Positions 19,046 to 28,085 are shown, numbered from the stretch's first letter. The stretch is 64,000 bases of DNA from Methylophilaceae bacterium (GCA_018398995.1 CP073759.1:992001-1056000); one strand, 5' to 3'. Notes: generated by a model from the letters alone, not told the origin. Numbers and translations: made by a program.

Positions 19046-20068
19046 TCATGCTGGGTTGTCGTCATCGAATCGCTTGTGATATTGCGCAACGACATTCACT
19101 TCTGCGCTTGAACCCAATATAACGGGCACACGCTCATGGATATCAGTTGGCGTGATATCCATCAGGCGTTGCCGGCCAGTGGAACTTGCCCCACCCGCCT
19201 GCTCGACAATAAAGCTCATTGGATTTGCCTCATAAAGCAACCGCAAGCGCCCTGCTTTTAATGGCAATTTGTTATCTTTTGGATATAAATAAATCCCACC
19301 ACGCATTAAAATGCGATGCACATCTGCCACCATACTGGCAACCCAGCGCATATTAAAATCTTGCAACCGCAAACCATCATTACCGGCCTTGCACTCTGCG
19401 ATATAGCGCTGCACTGGCGTCTCCCAAAATCGTTCATTACTCGCATTGATACTAAATTCGGTTGCTGTTTGTGGTATACGCATATTAGGATGGGTTAATT
19501 GATAACTGTTGGTATTGCTATCCAATGTATAACCATGCGTGCCCTGCCCAACAGTAAGCACTAACATACATTTTGGCCCATATAGCGCATAACCAGCTGC
19601 AACTTGCGCATTGCCTTGTTGCAAATAATGGGCTGTTTCAATCGGACGTGTTTTGGGTGCGTTTACAACTGAAAATATCGATCCAATGCAACCATTAACC
19701 TCGATATTAGATGACCCGTCTAGCGGGTCAAAATAAACTAAAAATAGCGCAGCATTGCTTTGTGCTGATAACGGCATTGCCTCATCAATCTCTTCTGACA
19801 CCAGTCCTGCCACCAATTGCGTCGCTCTCAACGCGTCAATAAAGATCGCATTGCTCAACACATCCAATTGCATTTGCGTTTCACCTTGCACATTTTGACT
19901 AGCTAGCTTAGTGGTCACTTCAGCTGTTCCACCTTTTGCAACCAATGTGGCAATATCGATAGTTGCCGTTGCTATGGCATCTAGCAGGCGTGCCAAACAG
20001 TCATCATTTGATTGCGCTATAGTTTGCGCAGAGACATGCTGAAACAAGCTGATATTGGCAGTGCTCAT
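19046..20068 (-). CDS. fbp: Class I fructose-1,6-bisphosphatase
   Basis: A 340-residue metal-dependent sugar phosphatase. The motifs DPLDGSSNIEVN (metal and phosphate binding) and GGIYLYPKD, and the C-terminal EQAGG with the RVPVILGS segment, are intact. It gives fructose-6-phosphate for gluconeogenesis, for regeneration of formaldehyde or CO2 acceptors, and as substrate for the sucrose-phosphate synthase at 622. It is first in a probable fbp-fba-tpiA operon transcribed divergently from a CbbR-like regulator. Confidence 0.95.
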   Translation of the reverse strand: MSTANISLFQHVSAQTIAQSNDDCLARLLDAIATATIDIATLVAKGGTAEVTTKLASQNVQGETQMQLDVLSNAIFIDALRATQLVAGLVSEEIDEAMPLSAQSNAALFLVYFDPLDGSSNIEVNGCIGSIFSVVNAPKTRPIETAHYLQQGNAQVAAGYALYGPKCMLVLTVGQGTHGYTLDSNTNSYQLTHPNMRIPQTATEFSINASNERFWETPVQRYIAECKAGNDGLRLQDFNMRWVASMVADVHRILMRGGIYLYPKDNKLPLKAGRLRLLYEANPMSFIVEQAGGASSTGRQRLMDITPTDIHERVPVILGSSAEVNVVAQYHKRFDDDNPA

Positions 20069-20184
20069 CGTTTAATCCATCATTGATTATTTAAATCACC
20101 ACAGGGAAGCTTTAACAATATAGTCATTAATGATGTTAATGTATACTATAATATTTTATTAGTTTATATTAAGTTTTACTTAAC
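20069..20184. promoter_or_regulatory. Divergent fbp / LysR-regulator promoter region
   Basis: A 116-bp A+T-rich gap between two divergent starts, the usual site of LysR control. It contains an inverted repeat TTAAGT-TTT-ACTTAA (20169-20183) directly before the regulator ATG, and upstream tracts of the T-N11-A type. These are candidate operator sites for the neighbouring LysR protein. The exact promoter elements were not assigned. Confidence 0.55.
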
Positions 20185-21096
20185 ATGAAAAACATCAGCT
20201 TACGTCAAATACGCATTTTTCTTAGTGCAGCAAACCACTTAAACTTCTCAAATACGGCCAAAGAACTACACATCACATCCCCGGCAGTGTCACTCCAAAT
20301 TAAAGAAATGGAAAATGATATTGGAGTGAAATTATTCAATAGAAGCAATAAAAAAATCAGCCTAACGTCAGCAGGTGAATACTTTCTTGTTTATGCAAAA
20401 CGTATTGTCAGCACCCTACATGAAGCAGAATTAATCATGGGCACATTACAAGGCACTGCATTTAGCACACTCAAGATTGGCTTAGTTAGCACCGCACAGC
20501 ACTTTTTACCCCATCTGCTGATGGCATTTAAAGCAGAATATCCAACCGTTCAAATTAAGATTGAAGTCCGTAATCGCCAACAATTAATCCAATTACTAAA
20601 AGAAGGCGACATTGATGTTGCCATCATGGGCAGGCCACCTAAAGAAATCAACAATGACCTAGCGCCAATTGCAATACATCCACATGGATTTGTCGCCAGT
20701 CCTCAACACCCACTCGCATTTCAAACCAAGGTGAGCGCAAGCACATTAAACACGTGTGAACTCATCTCACGAGAACAAGGCTCTGGCACCCGATTTATTA
20801 TGGAGAAATTCTTATCTGAACATAATATTTCACCATTAATCAGTATGGAAATGTCCAGTAATGAAACAATTAAACTGGCCGTAACAGCCAACTTAGGCAT
20901 CTCGTTTATGTCTTTACATACGGTTGCGGAAGAGATTAGGACAAAAAAAATTATTGTCTTGGACATAGAAGACACGCCAGTCATCCGCGCTTGGCATGTG
21001 GTGTCGCTTAATAATCGACTGACTTCAGCGATGGCAACCAATTTTCAAACCTTTATGCAAAACAGAGGCGGAGAAATTATTAGTAATTTTGCATAA
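20185..21096 (+). CDS. LysR-family regulator, CbbR-like
   Basis: A 303-residue LysR-type activator. The N-terminal winged helix-turn-helix runs from SLRQIRIFLSAANHLNFS through ITSPAVSLQIKEMENDIG. A two-lobed effector domain with SREQGSGTR follows. The organisation, and divergence from fbp-fba-tpiA, match CbbR, which senses phosphorylated sugars and controls carbon-fixation genes. No RuBisCO or phosphoribulokinase gene lies in the window, so the name is by resemblance and context, not proof of a Calvin cycle. Confidence 0.82.
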   Translation: MKNISLRQIRIFLSAANHLNFSNTAKELHITSPAVSLQIKEMENDIGVKLFNRSNKKISLTSAGEYFLVYAKRIVSTLHEAELIMGTLQGTAFSTLKIGLVSTAQHFLPHLLMAFKAEYPTVQIKIEVRNRQQLIQLLKEGDIDVAIMGRPPKEINNDLAPIAIHPHGFVASPQHPLAFQTKVSASTLNTCELISREQGSGTRFIMEKFLSEHNISPLISMEMSSNETIKLAVTANLGISFMSLHTVAEEIRTKKIIVLDIEDTPVIRAWHVVSLNNRLTSAMATNFQTFMQNRGGEIISNFA

Positions 21097-21230
21097 AACA
21101 TGCCTTGTATTGCCTAAGTAACTGTTCATTTATTGATGCTTAATCACCAAACCTGCCCTTCAGAACTCGGATTATTAATAATTCGTGGCTTATCCCTTAA
21201 TGTTTCTTTAGAGTGGCAAATGTTTAAGTG

Positions 21231-21563
21231 CTATGCCACTACGTTTCGTTCGATAACTTCAGAAACCCATGCGTTAAGGCTTTTTCCGTTAGTCTCAGCT
21301 GCGATTGCCGCTCTTGCATGCAACTCAGGTTTTAAGCGCAATCTAAATTGGCCTGAGTAAGAATTATTTGGTTCCCGATTTAGTTTTAGACATGTAGCTA
21401 GATAATCTTCGACCGCTTCTTCAAAAGCCGCCCTTAACTCAGCAACACTATTGCCATGGAATCCGATTACATCTCGAACACCAGCAATGTGCCCTACAAA
21501 GCACTCATCTTTATCACTATATTCAACGCGTGCCGCATAACCTTTATAAGTCATTGTATTCAT
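21231..21563 (-). CDS. hicB: HicB-family antitoxin
   Basis: A 110-residue protein with the HicB partial RNase H-like fold (YKGYAARVEYSD, HIAGVRDVIGFHG) and a C-terminal ribbon-helix-helix or Arc-like segment (RLRLKPELHARAAIAAE, LNAWVSEVIER). It neutralises HicA and would bind the operator just upstream of hicA. Its start overlaps the hicA stop by 4 bp. Gene order is toxin first, as usual for hicAB. Confidence 0.92.
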   Translation of the reverse strand: MNTMTYKGYAARVEYSDKDECFVGHIAGVRDVIGFHGNSVAELRAAFEEAVEDYLATCLKLNREPNNSYSGQFRLRLKPELHARAAIAAETNGKSLNAWVSEVIERNVVA

Positions 21564-21814
21564 GGTTTTACTCCTAAACTTTCAATAAATTGTCTTGCAT
21601 CATGCACCTGGTAAGGCTTCGCTTCCTTTGCTGGGTGCGGCCTATGAAATGTCGCAATCAATCCATCTTTCTCAAATCTTACTCTTGAGCCGTTACCTTC
21701 AATCACTTGACAACCCATAGCAACCAGCAATGCTTCAATTCGACGCCATTCAAGAGACTTTGATACTGGAATTGTGAAGATGATTTCTAACGTCTTTTTG
21801 TGAGTAGCGTTCAT
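21560..21814 (-). CDS. hicA: HicA-family mRNA interferase toxin
   Basis: An 84-residue dsRBD-like toxin. The catalytic His lies in TFHRPHPAKE, preceded by GCQVIEGNGSRVRFEKDG; both are HicA hallmarks. The frame is open further upstream, but the ATG at 21814 places the 25-bp operator palindrome (21822-21846) outside the coding region and is preferred. It is expected to cleave mRNA when HicB is lost. It lies immediately upstream of hicB. Confidence 0.9.
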   Translation of the reverse strand: MNATHKKTLEIIFTIPVSKSLEWRRIEALLVAMGCQVIEGNGSRVRFEKDGLIATFHRPHPAKEAKPYQVHDARQFIESLGVKP

Positions 21815-21821
21815 AATAAAA

Positions 21822-21846
21822 AATGGTATCATAAAATGACACCATT
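21822..21846. promoter_or_regulatory. Probable hicAB operator palindrome
   Basis: The 11-bp arms AATGGTATCAT and ATGACACCATT differ from perfect symmetry at one base and are separated by AAA. The repeat ends 8 bp before the hicA ATG, as expected for autoregulation by the DNA-binding tail of HicB. A further ATGG half-site follows at 21851. Confidence 0.75.
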
Positions 21847-22069
21847 TAAAATGGTTATTTTACTAAGACAATTCCAATGTGGCAAATAAACTTAAGCAAA
21901 TATCCGCAGAATCCCCAAAGCGGTCATTACCCTAAACAAAAATGCTGCTCTTATTCCTTAGATATATCTATTTTATTAAGGCAAGTCCAGCGTCCTGCTT
22001 TATGGATGGGTATTTTGAATTGGAATTACTGGCTTTATTACAAGCGAATCATATTACTTTTTTCTCAAG

Positions 22070-22303
22070 TTAGGCAGTTGCAGTGTCTTCTGCTTTTGGG
22101 GTAGCACCAGGTTTTAACCCTTTTCCGATCTCCAGTTCTGGCTGGGGTAGGAAAGCTTTAACGAATTGATCTAAATCCCAAAACTCTATACTAACGCCGA
22201 CTAATGTTTGTATTTCTGCAGCAAGGATAGGGTGGCTAACTTTTCCTTTACTCCAATCTTTTTTCTTATCAAAAGTTAACAAGACCGCATGAGTAAACTT
22301 CAT
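22070..22303 (-). CDS. Hypothetical protein, possibly a gene remnant
   Basis: An ORF of 77 codons beginning MKFTHAVLLTFDKKK, with a central IEFWDLDQFVKAFLP and a low-complexity tail. I do not recognise the family. The frame is open for about 26 codons upstream of the ATG (reading NVYDILGSPGLLLAK), back to a stop near 22380. This reads like the middle of a longer protein whose N-terminus has decayed. It sits beside hicAB in a stretch without operon structure, so a decayed gene or a small real gene are both possible. Confidence 0.35.
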   Translation of the reverse strand: MKFTHAVLLTFDKKKDWSKGKVSHPILAAEIQTLVGVSIEFWDLDQFVKAFLPQPELEIGKGLKPGATPKAEDTATA

Positions 22304-22436
22304 TTTCTTATGTTTGGCTAAAAGTAAACCTGGACTTCCCAGAATATCGTAGACGTTTTTTACGTTTCCGTTTTGTTACACTATGACGCCTAAGGCAAAT
22401 AAATCCTGAAAGTCGCCATCCCAGCGCTGTTAAAGC

Positions 22437-22949
22437 TTAACTGGCATCGGTTGGTGGCGGTATTTCTTCTACTCGAATATTCTGCACCACTGGCTTTTGC
22501 AAAATCATGGTGTTTGGATAGGAAATAAGCTGTCCTTCTCTTTTTATCAAGACATGAAAAAGTGAGATTTCCTCAATGACACCACTAATATCCGCTTCTT
22601 TATCCACCACGGTAATGTAGTCGCCAACCCGATAAGGAAAGCCAAAGAAGATAATTAAACTGGCGGTGATATTGCTGAGAATCGACCACTGGGCAAATAA
22701 GGCAACGCCTAATACCGCAAAAATAGACGAGATAAAAATCAAGACTTGCGAATATTCAATACTCAAAAACATCACCAATATGGCTGAGTAAATAAACAGC
22801 AAAGCGATATGAATGGTCTTTTTAATATATTTCATGCGATAAATACTGACCGATTTACCAAAGCCCGATTTATCGACCAACACTGTTGATAGCTTTAAGC
22901 TAATCATTAACGCGATAATAATGCCTATTACGATTATTAATTTCATCAT
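22437..22949 (-). CDS. Small mechanosensitive-channel (MscS-like) protein
   Basis: A 170-residue protein with about three hydrophobic helices, then the MscS beta-domain core (FFGFPYRVGDYITV, ISGVIEEISLFHVLI, SYPNTMILQKPV). It is about half the length of full MscS and ends soon after the beta domain, so it may be a minimal channel. A ribosome site AGAGGA precedes the tandem ATGs. It follows rlmF on the same strand by 18 bp. Confidence 0.78.
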   Translation of the reverse strand: MMKLIIVIGIIIALMISLKLSTVLVDKSGFGKSVSIYRMKYIKKTIHIALLFIYSAILVMFLSIEYSQVLIFISSIFAVLGVALFAQWSILSNITASLIIFFGFPYRVGDYITVVDKEADISGVIEEISLFHVLIKREGQLISYPNTMILQKPVVQNIRVEEIPPPTDAS

Positions 22950-22967
22950 GCTTTTTCCTCTGTTGAT

Positions 22968-23879
22968 CTAATTATTAACTGATGACACAACAAAAGTCCA
23001 TGCCACTATTCGGCTTTGTTTTTGACCTTGTTGCATGTCGATGGTTTTCACCTGTTGCGCGCCTACTTTTTGCAATGCACGATACACACTAGGCAATGTA
23101 GTCGCTTTAGAAACCAATGTGGTAAACCACCGACATTGTGTTGCAACCTGCTTGCTTTCCTTCATCATCGCAATCACAAACGCCTCTTCACCACCTTCAC
23201 AAATCAGCTCATTGCTTTGTCCGCCAAAATTCAATGCGGACTGACCACCTTTACCAAGACCACGCCATTTACGTTGTGTCCCCGCTTGCGCTTCGGCTAA
23301 AGAAGCATGAAAAGGCGGATTACACATACTCAATGCAAAATGCTCACCTTTTTTAATTATGCTGCTAAAAAAGTGGTTTTTATTCTCTTGTAATCGCAGT
23401 TCTATCTTGTCATTTAAGCTATTGGCATCAACAATCTGTTGTGCATGCTTAATCGCATTCACATCAATATCCGCTCCTACAAACTGCCAACCATAACTGT
23501 ATTGACCAATTAATGGATAAATCATATTGGCACCAACGCCAATATCTAAGACGCGAATTGGCGATGGTTGATGGGGATTTTCTGCCAACAAATCAGCCAA
23601 ATAATGCACATAATCTGCACGACCTGGAATTGGTGGACAAAGGTACTGTGGCGGAATATCCCAAACCGCCACGTCATAATATTGCTTTAACAACGCTTGA
23701 TTCAATGCCTTCACTGCCTGCGGATTAGCAAAATCAATGGATGCATCGCCAAACTTATTTGCTTTAACAAACGGCTTTAGAGCGGAATTTGCCGTCATCA
23801 ACAAATCCAAATCATAGCGATCGCGATGTTGATTACGTAAATGTAATGCAGTTTTTATTTGCGTGGGTTTCAAATCCAA
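22968..23879 (-). CDS. rlmF: 23S rRNA (adenine(1618)-N6)-methyltransferase
   Basis: A 303-residue class I SAM methyltransferase. The RlmF-specific segments LHLRNQHRDRYDLDLL and PPIPGRADYVHYLADLL are followed by the SAM motif LDIGVGANMIYP and the catalytic NPPF in MCNPPFHAS. It methylates A1618 of 23S rRNA. No ATG is available: the frame opens with TTG directly after the ycaO stop (TAATTG), so translation is probably coupled to ycaO. Confidence 0.93.
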   Translation of the reverse strand: MDLKPTQIKTALHLRNQHRDRYDLDLLMTANSALKPFVKANKFGDASIDFANPQAVKALNQALLKQYYDVAVWDIPPQYLCPPIPGRADYVHYLADLLAENPHQPSPIRVLDIGVGANMIYPLIGQYSYGWQFVGADIDVNAIKHAQQIVDANSLNDKIELRLQENKNHFFSSIIKKGEHFALSMCNPPFHASLAEAQAGTQRKWRGLGKGGQSALNFGGQSNELICEGGEEAFVIAMMKESKQVATQCRWFTTLVSKATTLPSVYRALQKVGAQQVKTIDMQQGQKQSRIVAWTFVVSSVNN

Positions 23880-25628
23880 TTAAACCTGCTGAGGCGCTCT
23901 CACTTTTTGATAAGCCGCTAATAATTGTTGATGCATCTTGCTACCTTCATAATTGGCGCCTAAATTATTGAGGCCAAAATATTGGGTTTCTTGATTAAAT
24001 AAGCTCAGTGCTAGTTGTAGGGTTTCTTGGCCGTACATCAACGCTAGATTAGATTCAAATAAAGCAATGTCGCCGCTTTCGGTGTCTTGGGCAATTTGCA
24101 CAAGGTCGGCAATACAGCTATACACTTTCAAGCGCGCCGTTGGCAAATCATTAATTTGTGCAATCCACTCACAGCCATCTAAAATTTCATCTACATCACC
24201 TGCTGCAATGGCGGCTAGCGTTTTCAGCTCACCAATTCGTAAATCTTGCCACGGCATATTGGCATCGGCACACAGGCCAATCAAAATATAAACGTGCAAG
24301 TCATCTTGAAAATTAATGTCCATCAATACTTCCAATAGCTTAGCAGACTCTGTTTCTGTTAAATCCTGTAAGCGTTGGGCATAAGGTCGCACTAGATTAC
24401 CAACCGTATTATTTTGCCATTCCAATTCTTCTACTGGATAAATTTCGCTCATGCCGGGTACAAAAATACGGCAAGCATACACCCCTAAATGTTCAAAATC
24501 GGCAATATATAAATCATGTCCGCTTTCCTGAATCTTATTGACGCTCCACTGGTAATCTTCTTCCGTCGTGGTGCCGAAGTTCCAATCAACAAAATCATAA
24601 TCGGGTGTGCTGCGTAAAAACTCCCAGCTAATGACACCGCTAGAATCCACAAAGTGAATTTCTAAATTTTGTGCATCGGCAATTTCTTCCCTATCAAAAC
24701 CCGGTTTAACAAATCCAGTTAAGCTATCTAAAGCGCGGCCTTGAATGAGCTCAGTCAGTGAACGCTCTAATGCCACTTCAAAACGCGGATGTGCGCCAAA
24801 ACTGGCAAAACAACCTTGATCTTCGGGATGTAATAAAGTCACATTCATCACAGGATATTGACCGCCAAGCGATGCATCTTTAACTAAAATGCCATAACCC
24901 GCATCACGCAAACCCTTTATGCCTGCTGCTATACGTGGATAGCGAGCAATCACTTCTTCTGGCACATCGGGCAAACAAATGGCTTCTGCAATAATTCTGT
25001 TTTTAATGTTACGTTCGAAAATTTCTGCTAAAGCTTGAGTACGTGCTTCTTTCATTGTATTGCCCGCACTCATGCCATTGCTCACATAAATGTTGCCAAT
25101 TAAATTAACTGGAAATAAAACGGTTTTGCCGTCACGCAAACGCGTATAAGGAATGGTGCAAATACCACGCTTTTGATTGCCAGAATTTAAATCAATCAAT
25201 TGGCTGGCAGCAACGCTACCTTCTGGGTTATAAAATTGTTGTAATTCTGGCGTCAGTATCTTAGTTGGCCAGGCATCGCCTTGTAATAGAAACCATTGTT
25301 CATTTGGATAATGCACCCAATCAGCATTGGCTATGGTTTCGCCCAGATAAAAATCTGTCCATAAATAATTAGTGCCTAAGCGCTCAAAAAATTCACCCAA
25401 GGCACTGGCGCGCGCGGCTAATTGGGACGCGCCTTTGCCATTGGTAAATAAACGTGGACAATCACGATTGGTAATATGCACAGACCAAATGCCTTCAACT
25501 TCATTTAGCCATGACTTTTCTTCGACATGAATGCCAAGCGCTAATAACTTGCTTTGCAGGGTGCTAATGGAAGACTCTAACGAGGCATCTTTGCTAGGAA
25601 TAAAGGTTTGATTGGCAGTGGTTGTCAT
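23880..25628 (-). CDS. ycaO: YcaO-domain protein (E. coli YcaO type)
   Basis: A 582-residue stand-alone YcaO-fold protein with the ATP-binding pattern of the family (SAGNTMKEARTQALAEIFER, NRIIAEAICLP) and a C-terminal helical region, matching E. coli YcaO in length. E. coli YcaO is linked to RimO-dependent methylthiolation of ribosomal protein S12. It directly abuts rlmF, giving two ribosome-modification genes in a row. No leader peptide or cyclodehydratase partner is seen nearby, so a RiPP pathway is unlikely. Confidence 0.9.
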   Translation of the reverse strand: MTTTANQTFIPSKDASLESSISTLQSKLLALGIHVEEKSWLNEVEGIWSVHITNRDCPRLFTNGKGASQLAARASALGEFFERLGTNYLWTDFYLGETIANADWVHYPNEQWFLLQGDAWPTKILTPELQQFYNPEGSVAASQLIDLNSGNQKRGICTIPYTRLRDGKTVLFPVNLIGNIYVSNGMSAGNTMKEARTQALAEIFERNIKNRIIAEAICLPDVPEEVIARYPRIAAGIKGLRDAGYGILVKDASLGGQYPVMNVTLLHPEDQGCFASFGAHPRFEVALERSLTELIQGRALDSLTGFVKPGFDREEIADAQNLEIHFVDSSGVISWEFLRSTPDYDFVDWNFGTTTEEDYQWSVNKIQESGHDLYIADFEHLGVYACRIFVPGMSEIYPVEELEWQNNTVGNLVRPYAQRLQDLTETESAKLLEVLMDINFQDDLHVYILIGLCADANMPWQDLRIGELKTLAAIAAGDVDEILDGCEWIAQINDLPTARLKVYSCIADLVQIAQDTESGDIALFESNLALMYGQETLQLALSLFNQETQYFGLNNLGANYEGSKMHQQLLAAYQKVRAPQQV

Positions 25629-25794
25629 GGCGTTATCATTAAAGTCATCAAAAGCATCAGCATAGCATGCCTGGGTTGGCTATTTGTATCATGCACATTT
25701 AACAACTGTTAAATTATACTGGTCATCATTGCATAAAAAGGTAATGATGATAGTTATCACCATTTCGGTGAAGTTAACCCTTTAGGAGAAGCAC

Positions 25795-26007
25795 ATGTCT
25801 ACAGCACATACTTATAAGAAAATCGAACTCGTCGGTAGCTCAACGGTTGGCACTGACGATGCGATTCAAAATGCCATTGCCAAAGCAGCTAAAACCATCA
25901 AGCACATGGATTGGTTTGAAGTAACAGAAACGCGCGGTCATATTGTGGATGGTAACATTGCGCATTATCAAGTCACACTTAAAATAGGTTTTAGAATTGC
26001 AGATTAA
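25795..26007 (+). CDS. Dodecin flavin-storage protein
   Basis: A 70-residue protein with the dodecin fold: VYKKIELVGSS-like start (here TYKKIELVGSST), the flavin-stacking Trp in KHMDWFEVTETRGH and the terminal strand HYQVTLKIGFRI. Dodecins form hollow dodecamers that bind riboflavin or FMN. AGGAGAAG is well placed before the ATG. relA starts 6 bp downstream, so cotranscription is likely. Confidence 0.95.
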   Translation: MSTAHTYKKIELVGSSTVGTDDAIQNAIAKAAKTIKHMDWFEVTETRGHIVDGNIAHYQVTLKIGFRIAD

Positions 26008-26013
26008 CACCCT

Positions 26014-27999
26014 ATGATTCACGGTTCTAGTGCACTACAAATTCCTGCATTATCTGATGAAGATACGCAGGCATGGATAGCATCTTTATCCAATAGCTTC
26101 ACAGCTTCAGAGGTAGAAGTCATTAGCCAAGCTTGTCAGCTAGCAAGCTTGGCTTATAGCAACAATACAGAAAAAACGGGCGCGCCTCTCATGCATCATG
26201 CAACTGGGACAGCGGCTATTCTGATGAGCTTAAATCTTGATGCAGAAGCCATTGCTGCTACTATTTTGTATGCCACTCCTCGCCATATCGATAATTGGCA
26301 GGAAACACTTAACAGCCGTTTTGGTTCATCTATTAGCAACTTAGTCGCTGGCTTAATGCAGATAGAACAAGTGCAGGCGTTTGGTTCGATAGACACAATT
26401 AACCAAAAAGACAAAGGTAAAAATGACCAAAACCATCAGGTAGAAAGTCTGCGCAAAATGCTATTGGCAATGGTGCAAGATATTCGGGTAGTGTTGATTA
26501 AATTGGCAGAACGCACACAAACTTTACGCAGCCTGACCAAGGCAGACAAAAGCCTGCAACAGCAAACGGCCAAAGAAATTCAGGGTGTCTATGCCCCGCT
26601 GGCTAATCGGCTAGGCGTATGGCAATTAAAGTGGGAGATGGAAGATCTTTCGCTACGTTATCTCGAGCCACAACTATACAAACAAGTTGCCCAATCATTG
26701 GATGCGCGCCGCTTAGATCGCGAGCAATATATTCAACATGTTGAGCAACAGCTAAAACAACAGTTGACGCAAGCTGGTATAACAGCTGAGGTTTCTGGAC
26801 GACCCAAACATATCTATAGCATTATTAATAAAATGCGCCGCAAAAATCTGCATTTTGAGCAATTGTATGATGTGCGTGCTGTTCGCATATTGGTTGACAA
26901 TATTGAGCAATGTTATACCGCACTGAGTATTGTTCAAGCGTTATGGCAGACCATACCTGGTGAATTTGACGACTATATTGCTAAACCCAAAAGCAATGGC
27001 TACCGCTCTCTACACACTGCCGTTCATGGCCCGGAGGGACTGGCATTAGAAGTACAAATTAGGACGCATGAAATGCATGCGTTTTCTGAGCTTGGTGTGG
27101 CAGCGCATTGGCGCTATAAAGAGGGTGGTAAAACCGATATCGCATTAGATGAAAAGATTGCTTTATTGCGCCAAATCCTGTCTTGGAAAGAAGAGCCTAA
27201 AGATAGCGATGATTTATTAGCACAATTTAATACGGCGCTTTTTAAAGAAAATGTGTATGTTTTTACCCCGCAAGGTAAGGTGATTGATTTACCAAAAGAT
27301 GCCACGCCCGTTGATTTTGCATACGCATTGCATACTGATTTAGGCCATCGCACCCGCGGTGCCAAAGTGGATGGGCATATTGTGCCTCTGCATTACAAAT
27401 TGCAAAATGCACAACATGTAGAAATTTTGACGCATAAAATAGGGGCGCCAAGTCGTGATTGGTTGAGTCCAACGCTCGGTTATTTAAAAACAAGTAGTGC
27501 ACGTGCAAAAGTGCGTTATTGGTTTAAACATCAACATGCCGAAGAACATATTTCTCAAGGTCGTACCAAACTAGACAAAGAACTGCATCGTTCTGGTGTT
27601 GGTGCGATTAATCAAGAAAAAATTGCGCAAAAGCTACATTTTAATAAGCTTGATGATTGCTTAAATGCAATTGGACGAGGCGATATAAGCGAGCATCAAA
27701 TCGCCAACGCGATTCAAGAGGTTGTCAATCCAAAGTCGACTGAGAAGGCCACGCATCAAGTCGCGCACAAAACATTCGCTCACACTGCACCAACAGAAGT
27801 CATATTAGAAGGTGTTGGCAACCTACAAACCAATCTAGCCAGATGTTGTAATCCCGTCTATCCCGATGCCATTATTGCGTATGTCACCCGTGATCGTGGT
27901 GTAACGGTGCATCGTCAGCACTGTAGCTTTATTAAGCGATTAGAGCCTAATCGTCATGAACGTTTGCTAAAAGCCCAATGGCAACAAAAGAAGAGTTAA
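26014..27999 (+). CDS. relA: RelA-type (p)ppGpp synthetase lacking the ACT domain
   Basis: 661 residues. The N-terminal hydrolase domain (about 40-180) has lost the HD metal site: where the HD should be it reads ILYATP. The synthetase domain (about 250-370) is intact, with RAVRILVD, KPKSNGYRSLHTAV and EVQIRT. The EFDD motif at 317-320 is the EXDD signature of monofunctional RelA. A TGS domain (about 411-472) and a CC-H-C zinc-finger region (CC at 611-612, H633, C637) follow. The protein then stops after LLKAQW, where E. coli RelA (744 aa) continues into an ACT domain. No ACT-like sequence is seen downstream in any frame. Confidence 0.93.
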   Translation: MIHGSSALQIPALSDEDTQAWIASLSNSFTASEVEVISQACQLASLAYSNNTEKTGAPLMHHATGTAAILMSLNLDAEAIAATILYATPRHIDNWQETLNSRFGSSISNLVAGLMQIEQVQAFGSIDTINQKDKGKNDQNHQVESLRKMLLAMVQDIRVVLIKLAERTQTLRSLTKADKSLQQQTAKEIQGVYAPLANRLGVWQLKWEMEDLSLRYLEPQLYKQVAQSLDARRLDREQYIQHVEQQLKQQLTQAGITAEVSGRPKHIYSIINKMRRKNLHFEQLYDVRAVRILVDNIEQCYTALSIVQALWQTIPGEFDDYIAKPKSNGYRSLHTAVHGPEGLALEVQIRTHEMHAFSELGVAAHWRYKEGGKTDIALDEKIALLRQILSWKEEPKDSDDLLAQFNTALFKENVYVFTPQGKVIDLPKDATPVDFAYALHTDLGHRTRGAKVDGHIVPLHYKLQNAQHVEILTHKIGAPSRDWLSPTLGYLKTSSARAKVRYWFKHQHAEEHISQGRTKLDKELHRSGVGAINQEKIAQKLHFNKLDDCLNAIGRGDISEHQIANAIQEVVNPKSTEKATHQVAHKTFAHTAPTEVILEGVGNLQTNLARCCNPVYPDAIIAYVTRDRGVTVHRQHCSFIKRLEPNRHERLLKAQWQQKKS

Positions 28000-28085
28000 C
28001 TTTTTCAAAAGTCGTCTCATACATTCGCATTTGGGAAATTGGTGAATTGGCATTGAGTTCTGAGTTACTACTGATATGCGCGTCA

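Noticed and set aside
17079-21096. A Calvin-cycle (cbb) operon
   Set aside because: Aldolase, FBPase, TPI and a CbbR-like regulator are present, but no RuBisCO, phosphoribulokinase or transketolase gene is found in the window, so CO2 fixation is not claimed.
21877-22104. A 75-codon + strand ORF beside hicA, and a 23-codon ORF inside it (MDGYFELELLALLQ)
   Set aside because: The short piece resembles the start of a small signalling-domain protein, but it stops after 23 codons and no upstream coding or ribosome site supports either frame; at most a remnant.
23880-25628. YcaO as part of an azoline-forming RiPP cluster
   Set aside because: The protein has the length and layout of stand-alone E. 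coli-type YcaO, and no precursor peptide, E1-like partner or dehydrogenase gene is nearby.
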